Source of the DNA: Apricaphanius iberus
Lineage: Eukaryota > Chordata > Actinopteri > Cyprinodontiformes > Aphaniidae
Assembly (NCBI GenBank): GCA_028564705.1
Contig: JAPXFQ010002701.1
Span: forward strand, 372,001-436,000
Direction: 5' to 3'
Length of the DNA: 64,000 bases
Shown: positions 45,520-56,429 of the stretch, in pieces
Position numbering within the stretch: the stretch's first letter is position 1
How the letters are laid out: the number at the start of each line of letters is the position of its first letter
Made by a program: the position numbers and the translations under genes
The notes under the pieces: generated by a model
Seen by the model: only the letters and a program-made list of their open reading frames with translations
The model's database searches: none
What the model was told of the DNA's origin: nothing

Positions 45520-46412
45520 CAGTCTTCTCTGCCTCCGTAGGCCAGCAGGTGGGTCTTTCTCCGCCTCTCAGTTGTACTCTCACCATTCCTTTTCACTCTG
45601 TACACCTCAGACTTCCAGTATGAGACGGAAACCTGTCATCCGCAGAAATACTCAGACGACTCTGCAATTGTTGGGTGTATCAGAGAAGGAGAAGAAGCTG
45701 AATACGGACAGCAGGTGGACCGCTTTGTGGCATGGTGTGGAAACAATCATCTTACCTTGACATCTTACCAAAACAAAGGAGATGGTTGTAGATTTCAGAA
45801 GAAAGAGGGATAGGTCAAAGATGGTCTCTATCAAGGGAGAAGAAGTCGAAGTGGTTGAGGAGTACAGACACCTCGGAGTTCACCTGGACAACAGACTGGA
45901 CCGGAGAATCAACAGTGAAGCCATCTACAAGAAAGGGATAGAGCAGACTGTACTTTTTGAGGAAGCTGAGGTCCTTCAAAGTTTGCAGCAAGATGCTGCA
46001 AATCTTCTACAAGTGTGTTGTGGAGAGTGTCTCTTTGTCCATCATCTGTTGGGGTAGCAGCATCAGAGCCATAGACTTAAAATGGCTCAACAACCTGACA
46101 AAGAAGGCTGGTTCTGTTCTGGGGACGACTGAGGAACAACTGGAGATACTGATGCAAAGAAGGATTCTTCATAAAATTAAACATATTATAGACAACTCTG
46201 AGCATTCTCATCATGAGACTATCCTACAGCAACAGAGTATCTTCTGTCTGAGGTTTCTTCAGTTTCGCTGCAACACAGACTGCTACAGGGAATCATTTCT
46301 TCCCAAAGCCATCATGGTCTATAACAACTCCTTGAAAAATGTATTAGTAATGAGCTACAACAACACTTAATTTCCCTCTGAGATCAATAAAGTATTTTGA
46401 ATTGAATTGAAT
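45520..46412 (+). pseudogene. Rex1-like LINE, downstream part of reverse transcriptase and 3' end
   Basis: The frame at 45600 reads YTSDFQYETETCHPQKYSDDSAIVG (quoted in part), with the catalytic YSDD at 45649-45660. After a frameshift it continues at 45782 with MVVDFRRKRDRSKMVSIKGE and EEYRHLGVHLDNRLDRRINS, then the conserved C-terminal region (KGIEQTVLFEEAEVL, in which another frame gives MRKLRSFKVCSKMLQIFYKC). It ends with the typical 3' terminus, AATTTCCCTCTGAGATCAAT followed by AAAGTATTTTGAATTGAATT. It is a pseudogene with at least two frameshifts and a central gap, but it is the best-preserved LINE coding sequence here. Confidence 0.85.
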
Positions 46413-46419
46413 GGGGCTC

Positions 46420-46930
46420 CTAACAAAGCTGCTCCTTTAGTCTCTTAACATGGATGTACTTTCAAAATAGCATTGTGTTCACAACCATGATGGCCGATAT
46501 TCCTTTAGTTTCCACAACTGATGAATGGGCCTGAGTAAGCAAGAAACAGGTGTATGGCAAGCATCTCTTCTCAAACAGGTGGAGGAAACGGTTGTTCCTC
46601 TGGAACTTTCTATGTAATCTTATTAAAGGAACTTTATATCCTTTTAACTATTTGAAGAAGAAAAAAAATGTGGTTTTGAAAGATTTTGAAAAACTTTTTG
46701 TAATACCTTGAGACCAGCAACTAGCTAATTTCCAGTGCAAACACATCTGTTTTGTTGATTTGGACAGCAGGGGGGTTCCCATAACATTATGGAAGGGGAA
46801 ACGTGGTACACATACATAAGTTGGCTAAATTTTTGTAACAAGTAAGGAGTTGCTTTACATTCAAACCACTGTAACACCAAATCATGTAATCAAGCAACAT
46901 AATTGACCTTCATGTTTAAATATTTTACAA
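46420..46930. other. unassigned noncoding sequence
   Basis: No gene was recognised. AGGAACTTTATATCC near 46626 resembles the tip of a MITE but has no partner that I can find. Confidence 0.4.
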
Positions 46931-46934
46931 CCAA

Positions 46935-47090
46935 TTTCCCAGAGGGCAATGAAGCAACACAATTATATGAATGGATGATTTCTTACAGGCCAAGCAATGA
47001 CTTTCACATTTGACAGCCCATCAACAAGCACATTTACTCACAGGGGCAATATCAATGGTGTGATTAGGCTGCAGGTGAAGGCCTCAAGGC
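46935..47090 (+). repeat. Dispersed repeat, family D copy 2
   Basis: This is a direct copy of 42555-42725: TTTCCCAGAGGGCAATGAAG, CTTTCACATTTGACAGCCCA followed by TCAACAAGCACATTTA, and TCAATGGTGTGATTAGGCTG. A short open frame (46997-47266) crosses it; the first copy has stops in that frame. Confidence 0.65.
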
Positions 47091-47489
47091 ATTTTTTTGC
47101 AGAACAACTTCAGAGACGAAAACACAACCTGCAGAGAAGTTCTTTAAAGGGATTTGAGAAAAAAAACAAAAAAAACAAAACATATCATTCCAGGCCAGCT
47201 GTCAAAAAGCAGGAACATTATTTAAAGCACAACTTGTCTCTCTGGGGAATGCAAAGATACCCATGAGGTAAATTAGACATATTATTAGGATTAAACCAGC
47301 ATGTGTTTTTTTTTATTTTTCTTTTGTGAGGTCTGTATGAAACATCATCGATTGAAATAAAATTCTTGTAGGCTACATGTTTTGAGGATATGTTCTCACA
47401 TTACAATTTCATAGCCAAACAGAAACCTTAAGGCAACATAATCATTGGAAAGTGGATATTTTTGACCAAAAACATAACATTCAAATCTC

Positions 47490-48064
47490 ATTTTAAATAG
47501 GTTTCTAGGATTTACTTCTTTCGCCTGTGGTATATTTGGAGCCACTTGGAGTGCTTTGGCAGATGTTTATGATCAGTCGCAATTAGCCTATATCCATATC
47601 CATGGGAGTCAATCAGGGCAGGAGATTTGCCACCTGTAAAACGGCATTATCTAAAGGCATTATCCAAAACTCCTTTATAAACCTAATGTTTTGTTATGAA
47701 TAGTTAGTGATATTCCCCTGTGAATAGTTAGTGATATTCCCCTGTGACTAGTTAGCGATATTCCCCTGTGAAGAGTTAGCCATATTTCCCTGTGAGTTGT
47801 TACCTTAGTGTATGTTAATACCTCAGCGTCTCAGAGGTGCTAAGGTTTGAGCTCTGGGGTGTTTTACAGGCTTATAATTCAAATGATTTCAACTTACATT
47901 GACCTGGGATTTCAATGCCAACCCTTGCAGCTGTAGTTTGAGTAGGTTGTAGAAAGGGAGCCTGTGGAAGCTGAACTTAGTCCAATTGTTCATTCAGCTA
48001 GTGCAATTTGGAAACACACAAACACAAACCATGTTGATATCTGCAGTAGCAAGTTCTGTCTAGC
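47490..48064 (+). mobile_element. Family A long-TIR MITE, left part only
   Basis: TTTGGAGCCACTTGGAGTG, CAATCAGGGCAGGAGATTTG followed by CCACCTGTAA, GTAGAAAGGGAGCCTGTGGA, AACACACAAACACAAACCAT and TATCTGCAGTAGCAAGTTCT parallel the complete copy at 57842-58759. The right arm is missing. A Tc1 fragment and an AT array follow where it should be. Confidence 0.7.
47698..47793 (+). repeat. 24-bp tandem repeat, four units
   Basis: The unit GAATAGTTAGTGATATTCCC+CTGT occurs at 47698, 47722, 47746 and 47770. The first two are identical and the others have two to four changes. The homologous site in the complete family A copy (near 58076) has a single unit. Confidence 0.95.
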
Positions 48065-48066
48065 AC

Positions 48067-48455
48067 CATTACACCTCCACCACCTGCCTGAACCATTGAT
48101 ACAAGGCAGGATGGATCCATGGTTTTCTGTTGTTGATGCCAAATTCTTACCCAAGCAACATTTTTCCAATCTTCCATCATCTTAGCCTGTGCGAATTGTA
48201 GCCTCAGTTTCTTGTTATTACCTGACAGGAGTAGCACCATTGCAGTCTTCTGCTGCTGTGGCCCATTTGCCTCAAGGTTTGACATGTTGTACATTCAGAG
48301 ATGCTCTTCTCAATACCTTGGTTGTAACGAGTGGTTATTTGAGTTACTATCAGCTCGAAACTAGTTTGGCGATTCTTCTCTGATCCCTGGCATCAACAAG
48401 GCATTTTCATACACATAACTGCCCCTCACTGGATATTTCCCCTTTTTCTGACAAT
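48067..48455 (-). pseudogene. Tc1-like transposase fragment lacking the first catalytic Asp
   Basis: The minus frame in 47998-48294 reads KLRLQFAQAKMMEDWKNVAW, then VRIWHQQQKTMDPSCLVSMV and QAGGGGVMV. These are conserved blocks of a widespread teleost Tc1-like transposase. Between KNVAW and VRIW the block with the first catalytic aspartate (normally WSDES) is deleted. The 3'-proximal plus-strand part (GAGATGCTCTTCTCAATACC, ACGAGTGGTTATTTGAGTTA, CTGCCCCTCACTGGATATTT) covers the N-terminal DNA-binding region. The fragment has no terminal repeats. A further decayed piece is at 53755-53950. Confidence 0.75.
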
Positions 48456-48461
48456 TATTTG

Positions 48462-48532
48462 TATATATATATATATATATATATACTGAATTATATATTG
48501 TATATTATATATATATATAATATATCGTGTAT

Positions 48533-48575
<43 letters not shown>
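48462..48575. repeat. Duplicated (AT)n array
   Basis: Two AT runs are each followed by the same ATATACTGAATTAT (48481-48494 and 48571-48584), so about 90 bp has been duplicated, probably by slippage or unequal exchange. Confidence 0.85.
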
Positions 48576-48576
<1 letters not shown>

Positions 48577-48589
48577 TGAATTATGTTTC

Positions 48590-49530
48590 GTAAAAATGCA
48601 AACTTGGCATTTTATAGTTGCATCCTACTCCATTATCTCAAGAGCTCATTCCATAAGGCTTTTTTCCATTTTAGGCCTACAGCAAAGTTTGTTTAATGTG
48701 CGTAAAATATTACTTCCTAATACCCAAAGGGAAATTATATCATTGCTTTGTAAATTATTTAAAAGTTGCCATATGTTGATTTGAGGTTGTCCATTATGCC
48801 CTGAAACCCGCCTTCTTTTTCAGTTTGCTATTTGAGTTTGTTTCTTTGAGTCAGTGGCTCTGATGTTGGTGCCCAGACAGATGGCTGCCAAAACATAATC
48901 AAAAGGAAACAAAAGCTAAATCCATCTCCACCACAAACTTACAGAAGATACAGAGAAAATAACAGGCAGCTAACACAGAAGGAAATACACATCCTTAAGG
49001 AGTAATCCGACCTTTCTTGCTTCAGTATTTCACTCATATTTAGCCTGGATGACCCCTACTGTTTTTGTGGTCCTCCACCAGCATTTAAAAGTAATTTGAA
49101 TATAAGATAATGGAATTATCTAAGGGATTTAAATAAGAATCTATCTAAAAACAACACAACATTAGTTAACCTTAGTAACTACACATTTCACTTGTGTTTA
49201 CCTTTAGTTTTTTTTCTTTTTCTTTATGTGTCATACTCATAAACTGGTTACACAACAGAGATCTGCATTAGTAAGGACAAAATAACTGTTATTTTACTCT
49301 ACCTTTAAAATGTTTCAGTATCAAACTTCAAAGTTCAACATTTTATTTGGGTTTTTGTATCCGAACATACACCCTGAACATACAGCTGGAGTACCAGTGA
49401 AATGGTTTAAATTGAAATATCTGAATGTCCTAGCCAAAGTCTAGAGACTAATTCAGTTAAGGATATAAGCAAGACTTAGAAAATTCTGTTCATCAATCCT
49501 GTTTATTCATTCCTAACAATATTTAGCTGT
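48590..49530. other. unassigned AT-rich noncoding sequence
   Basis: No gene or repeat was recognised. Confidence 0.4.
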
Positions 49531-49539
49531 TTTGCAGAT

Positions 49540-49840
49540 AACTTGAAGAAAGGTAATTCTGTAGATGTGCAACGTTAATAGAGCTACACAAAAAATGTGT
49601 CAACTCAGTGGTACTCGAGACAAATGTAAGCTACACTTTTTAGATTATTTGTAAAAAAAAAAAATAGGAAATCGTTTATAACTTTCTTTCCATTTCAAAG
49701 TTATGTCCTACTTTTTTCAGGTCAATCAAATAAAAACCTTAAAAAAAATCAACATTGAAGTTTGTGGTTGTTAGATGACAAAATGTGAAGAGGCTTTCAG
49801 GCTTGAAAGGTTCTGAAAGCCTTTTGGAAGGCACTGTAAC
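49540..49840 (+). mobile_element. Tc1-like right-end fragment
   Basis: AAATGTAAGCTACACTTTTT, ATCAACATTGAAGTTTGTGG, TTAGATGACAAAATGTGAAG and the tip TTTTGGAAGGCACTGTA match the 3' terminal region of the family seen at 15289-16130. No transposase part is included. Confidence 0.75.
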
Positions 49841-49844
49841 TCAC

Positions 49845-51125
49845 TCCTTTGATCTGTTTCTAAAATGCAACAAATTACCAGATTAATTCTAAATATATGG
49901 CATTATTGCAAGCTATTTGTATGCATTTGAATATTTTGAATAAAGCTGTATTCCCATTTTCTGTAAACATTACTTAATTTCTTATACTTTTCCTCTGTTC
50001 TTTATCCATGAAGACAGATAAAACATGCTTCTCAGGAGATATCACTGTAGGTTATGAAAGTGTTTTTGATGTCCTACCGCCTTCTACTGTTTAGCAAAAA
50101 ATAGTGAGATTTTAAAATATCTTACAGACCCTTTATTTTTTTTTTTTGTTGTCTTGTCTTAAAATGTTCAGGCGTCACTGATTCCATGTGGGGGAAAAAA
50201 AGGCCGGTATGTTTCCCAGTGTTTGAGATTTCTCAGCATGGAGCAAAAGATGTCGACAGCACTTTTATGCAATAACAGCTGTGGGGAAGAGAAGAAATGA
50301 ATATAAGGTGCCACACGTGCCTTTGTTCGTTGTACTTACTTTTCAATCCCCCCACAGGCCCTCCACAATCGCTGGCAGTGGCGCACAAAAACCAGGCTGG
50401 AGAAAGGGGACTAACCAGAGGAAAGCACTTTGATGACAATCGAAGTATATCTCAAGGGGAATCACTTCTTCAACATTGTTTTTTTTAAACATTTCCTTCC
50501 ATACTGAGGTGCAATATGTTATGCCACATATTGAGAATGGGCTGTGTAAAAAAAAAAAAGAAAGAAAGAAAGTCTTGGAGAAAAGCCAAGTGTTACGCAG
50601 ATGTGTTGTAGTTTAAGATGTGCAACGGAAAGAAAAAAAATAACAGTGAAATAAACCAGCTTTGGTAGCGGGAAATATGGTCAGAAATATGTTAGGGGAA
50701 TGACCTTGCAGCTGTCACCCAACAAGACGCAAATGCCCCTGAGCAGGGCATGAAACGAACTGCAGTAGATCAGCTCTTAGACCAACAAGACAAGGCTGTA
50801 CTGTTGGTACAATGAAGCTGCCAGCTGTATGAGCATATACACATAGCCTGGGAACCTAAGCCCCTGCTCTAAATAGTAAAGTATTTTTATTAAACATGCC
50901 TAGTGAAAATCACTCCGTAGATTTTCTTATTTATTGAACGCTGTCTCTGCAGTTGCAATACAGTCAATGGAATCCTGTATTTTAGAGATGGTTACCTCCC
51001 TGCACTCCAGGCAGTATTTTTTTTCCCCCTCTATTTTTGAATAAATACAACTTCACCAACCCAGTAAATTTTACCTAATAGAAAGTGTCACCCTTCCAAC
51101 ATCTTGTGCTCAGCAGGAACTTACT
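49845..51125. other. unassigned noncoding sequence
   Basis: No certain gene was found. TTCAATCCCCCCACAG at 50342-50357 is a good splice-acceptor-like tract followed by an open frame (GPPQSLAVAHKNQAGERGLT...) to 50488, without a recognisable domain. A (GAAA)n run lies near 50555-50572. Confidence 0.35.
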
Positions 51126-51129
51126 CGGG

Positions 51130-51440
51130 TCCCTGGTTCTGGCTGTGTCTAGTTGGCGTGCACTGTAATGAATGATATGCTTGTATTTTCTCCCTCATGA
51201 GCCGGCCTAATGGCAGGCATATATTTGTAAAATGAAATACTTCGACTGACTGTGTGGGAGGAAAAGATAGACAGGAAAGGAGGGAAGGGGTAATTGTTTG
51301 AGAGCTTGTTACACCATCACTGCGTAATAATTGCTGTAATTAGAGAGAACGTATATCCATCTCCTTCAGATCTGGTCGTAGAAGAAAGAATGAATTTGAC
51401 AATGAGGCAAACATTGTTTTGTTGCAAAGATTTAGAGTTT
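51130..51440. other. Possible conserved noncoding element 1
   Basis: This high-complexity stretch resembles no repeat family that I know and has no long open frame. It carries several homeodomain-type TAATTG/TAATTA cores (GGTAATTGTTTGAG, GCTGTAATTAGAGA) and balanced composition. That is the look of vertebrate conserved enhancers, but conservation cannot be tested here. Confidence 0.25.
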
Positions 51441-51444
51441 TATA

Positions 51445-53750
51445 TCATATCAGATGTAGGCCAAATCTTCTGAGTGTTGAAGCAGTCGGTGATAAGAGTC
51501 TCTGGTGATCTATGTTTGTCTGCAGTAATTAACTCGAGGTGAAGATTATGGGAGATTTCCTCTTAAGTGCGTACACATTGTGTGGGGTCTGACTTCATAT
51601 TCTGACCTAAGCCAAGCCCAATCAGTGACTATTGTTCCTATTCTCTTTTTCCATCAAGAACAGGTTTGACAGCTCTAAAAAAACGGACTCAAATCTACTC
51701 AGGTGTCATTGATATAAAACATTTAACATGCTTTTACACCAGAAACTAAGACACAAATAATTAGAAGTGCACAGACTATGTGGTCTATTTGCAATATCAT
51801 ATTTTGTCAAGCTTTGGTATCGATGTTGGACGATTTCTCTTTGGGAAGTGTAACACAGGAAGATATAAAACAGCACTAATTTTTTGTCATGTCCAAAATG
51901 ATTTGCTTTCGAATAGTTTTTTTTTACGTCTCTGTGCATACTTAAACTCTATTTTTAAAAGCTCGCTGACTGATATTCAGGGAATCCCAGTTGTTTTCTG
52001 AAAAACTTTTAATCTAAATTTCAATTTTTAAGTTGGGGGTGGGGACCTTTTGGAAGTAATGTGCAATACCAGAGCCCAACAGAGAGGCAGCATCTGCATA
52101 AAGTAGCCTGTATAAACCCTGCCTGGTTCGCCTCTGAAGAAGATCTCAAGGAAATTTCAATCGAACGCAAGTGGACTTGGTAATTTGTCTTGGAAGACGT
52201 GTCACCTCTTATCCAAGAAGCTTCATCAGTTCATGCTCGCCGCTGACCAGGCTGGGACTGGTCCGACCTGCTTCAGTTTTCTGCATATTGCACCTGAGAC
52301 ACATCTGCAGTATTTTTAGACAAAACGTACTGCAACAGAATGAAAACAACACCAGCTGTGAAAGTAAAGAGATATAAGCTGTAATCAGAATAGAACAGGA
52401 AGAGCAGAGTTACCGGCCAGAATCAAATGAAAGAGAATCAGATTTGTTTTTTTTTTTAAGTGACATACAGTATATACTGTGTATAGCCAAACTTAATAGC
52501 CCTCTTATTTTCTATTTTCTGTTTTTAGTGTGAGAAATATTATTATATTATATTATATGTGATCCCATGATTTGAGGTGACTTCAATCGGCTGTTGACTG
52601 AGGGATACCTTTGGTTGATGTGGTTATTTTGCTTCACTTAACCATGTTAATTTATAACTTTAATCCAAAGCTTTTTGTGTTGTTTAGGGTGGTCAGAATT
52701 TGGTAGGAACAATGGGTGATAAATATTGGGAAAAAATATAGTAGGATAAAAATATAAATAAATGAATAAAAAATATGGTCAGAATTTTAAAAACTGATAA
52801 GCGGTATCAATTAAAAAAAAAAGCAGAAATTTTTTACACATGCAAAAAAACATCACTCATCTGAGCTGAGCTCGTTGGTCTTCTTTAGTCCTAAATCTGC
52901 CCCATTGATTTAGCAAGTTTTACATCTTTTTGATAGAGTAACAACCTGAACGGTAATGGAAGTTGTTGTCATCACGACACAGCACTACTTTGGTTAATGG
53001 CATTTACTAATAGGAAAAGACTGGCTTCTTTGGTATACAATTAGTTATAGACCAGTCAGGGTTGATCAAGCTGAATTCTCAGTGCATCTCTACCCATCTG
53101 TTGTGTGGTTTTGTACTGATCTAATCAAGTTTTAAAAGAGGACAGTTATTTTTTGTTGTTGTTTAGTTTTATTCAAAATTAGGGTCTCTTACACTCACCC
53201 CTACGCAAACACTTTGTCAAACATTCAGATAAAATGGAACGTCTCACTTTTCTTGTGCAAAACGTACAATTGAAATATTTTTTAGCGATGCGTTGCACCC
53301 AACACTCACGTCCAGTAGCTTTATTCTTCATCAATACTTGCAAGTAAATAAGTGGTAAAAACACATTTATGAGACATAGCTGTTGCACTAAGTGTTTTGA
53401 CAACAAATCACCATAGCAACATATTTTTTTATATGATAGTAGGTTGTAGCTTACCATGCAGTCTTATTTTTGCAAGAAAAAAAAAGAGGGGGGCTTTTTG
53501 TGGGCTGAAAGCTCGTTCCTGGCTTTGCATTTATGCACGTTTGGTAATAACCACATCAAATGCATTTTAAAAAATGTCCAGAGATTTTCTATATGTACAT
53601 TAACAGGATTTCACCTTATTTTTACAGACCCTAATGCCCTTAGCTCTGTGACTACTTCCCTTGAGTAGCTCACAGGCGCATCAATTGTCAGCCAACTTTA
53701 ACTCGGTCATTGTATGAGTCGCAGCACACAAGGATAAGGCATTTTAAGCC
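51445..53750. other. unassigned noncoding sequence
   Basis: No gene was recognised. A TATTATATTATATTATA stretch lies near 52538-52558. Open frames of up to 92 codons (53179-53457, minus) are without domains. Confidence 0.4.
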
Positions 53751-53754
53751 TGTT

Positions 53755-53950
53755 ATTTCATCAGCAGGTTAGGCAATTCTTCTCTGACCTCCACTATTAC
53801 CAAAAATCCAAACAGTCCACCCGCCGTGCACCATTAAGGTCCCAAAACTGATGGTATGTCCCACATCATCTGCTGTTTCTGAAATACTCAGAACAGTTCA
53901 ACTGGCACACAGAGCTATGCCATGTTAAACCACCAGTATTTACCATCCTT
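53755..53950 (-). mobile_element. Decayed Tc1-like fragment
   Basis: GGCAATTCTTCTCTGACCTC and CTGCTGTTTCTGAAATACTC followed by AGAACAGTTCAACTGGCAC and TATGCCATGTTAA are antisense remnants of the N-terminal part of the same Tc1-like gene as 48067-48455. Confidence 0.6.
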
Positions 53951-54269
53951 ATGCACATCTTAGTTTTTTCTTCAGCGGATTCAGATGATTTTTGTATGCC
54001 TATTATTAATATCACTAGGGGCAAATAAATACATTTGCAGAAAGTTTATATGAATTTTCATTTATCTGTGGAAGATATGGTCTTTATTTCCAGTATATGA
54101 TTTACAGAGCTCTACAAGTCTTTCAAAAGAGTTTTATTCATTGTTTACAAGAGTGGTCTGCAAATCCCAAAGAGACACTGTATGTGACACAACGCAGCAT
54201 ACATATTTTCTGACCTTTACAGTAGAAGTATTGAACTGAAGGGCAGCACTCATGTCATGAATTTCCTAA

Positions 54270-54680
54270 TGCTTTCAGCCCTGCATGAAAAGCTTTTGGA
54301 TTTAAAAATAGCAAGCCAAGTCCTTCATGATTAGACATTAGCAGCTTGGAGAACAATCCTAAGTTGTATGCACCACTTTCCAGTTAAACCATTATACATT
54401 CATCAGCCACCTTACAGAAGCCACCCCTTGTGTTGGCTGAGTACTGCCCAAGCCAGCGAAAGGGTTTGACTATAGAGGCCCGGGCTATTAACAGAATTAA
54501 CTCCAGCCAGGAGCACAGCTCAGGGAGAACACACCAATTCCATTATCTCAGCTGGACGGAGGCCATTCTCTCTCTGCTGCTCTGCAGCACAAGTACTCCA
54601 AGCATGTTGCCCGTCAAACCAATCGTACTGAGAAACAACATGCATCAACTCTAAAATGCACTCTAATAAAGCCCGTTACT
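54270..54680. other. Possible conserved noncoding element 2
   Basis: This is balanced-composition, repeat-free sequence with runs such as CATGATTAGACATTAGCAGC and CCGGGCTATTAACAGAATTA. An open frame of 74 codons (54430-54654) has no domain. It may be a conserved regulatory element or simply unique sequence. Confidence 0.25.
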
Positions 54681-54689
54681 GCTTGAAAT

Positions 54690-55220
54690 ATTCATTTAGC
54701 TGGAGAAGAAATGTAAATCTTTGAAAGAAGAAAAATATCTACAGGAAAAAAGGTACAAATATGTATTCATTTTCCCTTTTATTCCACAATAAGTAACTTG
54801 AGCAAAGCTAAACACAGCACTGGTTGGTACATGTTCACATAAATACCCAGGTTTTACAATTGTGCATCTCATGTAGGAAAACCAAAAACAATATAAAAAC
54901 CATGGCATAAAAAAAAAGGATTATTAAAAGTAAATTAATATTTTATAGCATTCAGGGAAAATGCAGGGATGGGAAAACCCCTTCTCGGTTTAGTCATATG
55001 ATTTTTATTTTGATTTGAATAACAACTATTCAAATGGGTGTGAGTAATAATAAACAGTTATTCATAATAACCATGTTGAACCTTTAAAAAATATTCACAG
55101 TCAAAAAAAATACCTATAAAACATGTTGGTGTCTAAATGGTGTATACTCAAACTTAGTTCATATTTTACTGGAAAATCCATCCTGATGCAATCATTAACT
55201 CTTTGTTATCAGTTAAAGAC
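54690..55220. other. unassigned AT-rich noncoding sequence
   Basis: No gene or repeat was recognised. Confidence 0.4.
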
Positions 55221-55224
55221 ATAT

Positions 55225-56018
55225 GGGGTTGATTTATCAAGATTCCTGATAATGGCCGCAAAATTGCGTGTGGCAATAAAAACTTGCACGAGTGGGTTGT
55301 CCTTAATTTGCGGCTGATTTACTAAGATTGCGTGAGCAATTCTCAACAGGCGAGCTGCACAACGGCTAGAGAGAGGATGAATAATGCGTATGGATCCATA
55401 GTGCGTCTTTGGCACAAACATTTTGCTGAAATGCTGTGACTTCTGCTTTTTGTTTGTCAGTAATAAATGTAATTCATGCGGTATACATGCGCTGCTCTCT
55501 GCTGCATGCACACATCGTATTGCAGGGTTAGACTGATTAAGACTGCAGCATGTCTGAATTTAGTTTTAAAAATGTCATATATAATGTAACTTATCATTGT
55601 GATATTGTATATGATTACTACATTTTATTTATTGGACTCCAGGAAGGTTAACCACTATGTGAGAAAATAATGATGATCCACGAGGATCATGTGCGCTCTG
55701 CACATCTTTACCAGGTAGAGACGTGATGAGCGTGCAGTGAGTTATGATGCGTCTTTTGGAGGAAAACAGGTAAATATTTACATAACTCTCAGGTTTATGG
55801 CCACCAGAGTGTTAATTATTCTTAGTTTATATTGTGTGTGAATTACATGTTTTGTTTGTTAATAATAAACTCATGTTGAATATTGTAGCACAAAATTAAG
55901 ACACGCTTTTCAGAAGTGCTAAAAACAGACGCTAAAGTAGCCGTCGCAAACATGTTTCTGCTTCGTAAATCGCACTGTGAGGGTTTTAACAAGCACAAAC
56001 CATTGATAAATCATGCCC
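55225..56018 (-). mobile_element. Harbinger-like non-autonomous element, copy 2 (794 bp)
   Basis: The left end is GGGGTTGATTTATCAAGATT and the right end is CCATTGATAAATCATGCCC. The interior is the reverse complement of copy 1 at 35067-36086; GGACTCCAGGAAGGTTAACC and ACCAGGTAGAGACGTGATGA have clear partners there. It is about 230 bp shorter through internal deletions. The flanks (TAT and ATA) do not give a clean duplication. No transposase is present. Confidence 0.8.
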
Positions 56019-56024
56019 ATAGTC

Positions 56025-56425
56025 TAGTACATGCTGCCAGTAAACACAAATAGTAGTTTTTTAATGAAGCATTACAATATACTTAAACATACAATAAAAT
56101 CTAAAGATGATTTATGGTAATTGTTTCGAAAATAACGGCATTACAGTATTACAGTGTGATAACACTGGCAGACATAAATAGAAACATACTACCAGGTGGC
56201 TGTATACATGCACATTTAAATCAAGCTATGGAAATAACTGAGCACCTTAACCAGTATTGGAGCATTTATCCAAACACACATTTTAAATAAGAAAATCAAA
56301 ATTACTGAAGAAAATGCATTTGACTCTACAATGGTAGCCAGCGACACATGCTCTTTCACAGTGGCATACTTCTGGTTGGTCTCACAACGTCACACAAATA
56401 GCAAATAAATGCTGGTGGCAGTAAA
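56025..56425. other. unassigned noncoding sequence
   Basis: No gene was recognised. The last part may belong to the family B/C element that follows. Confidence 0.35.
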
Positions 56426-56429
56426 ACGG

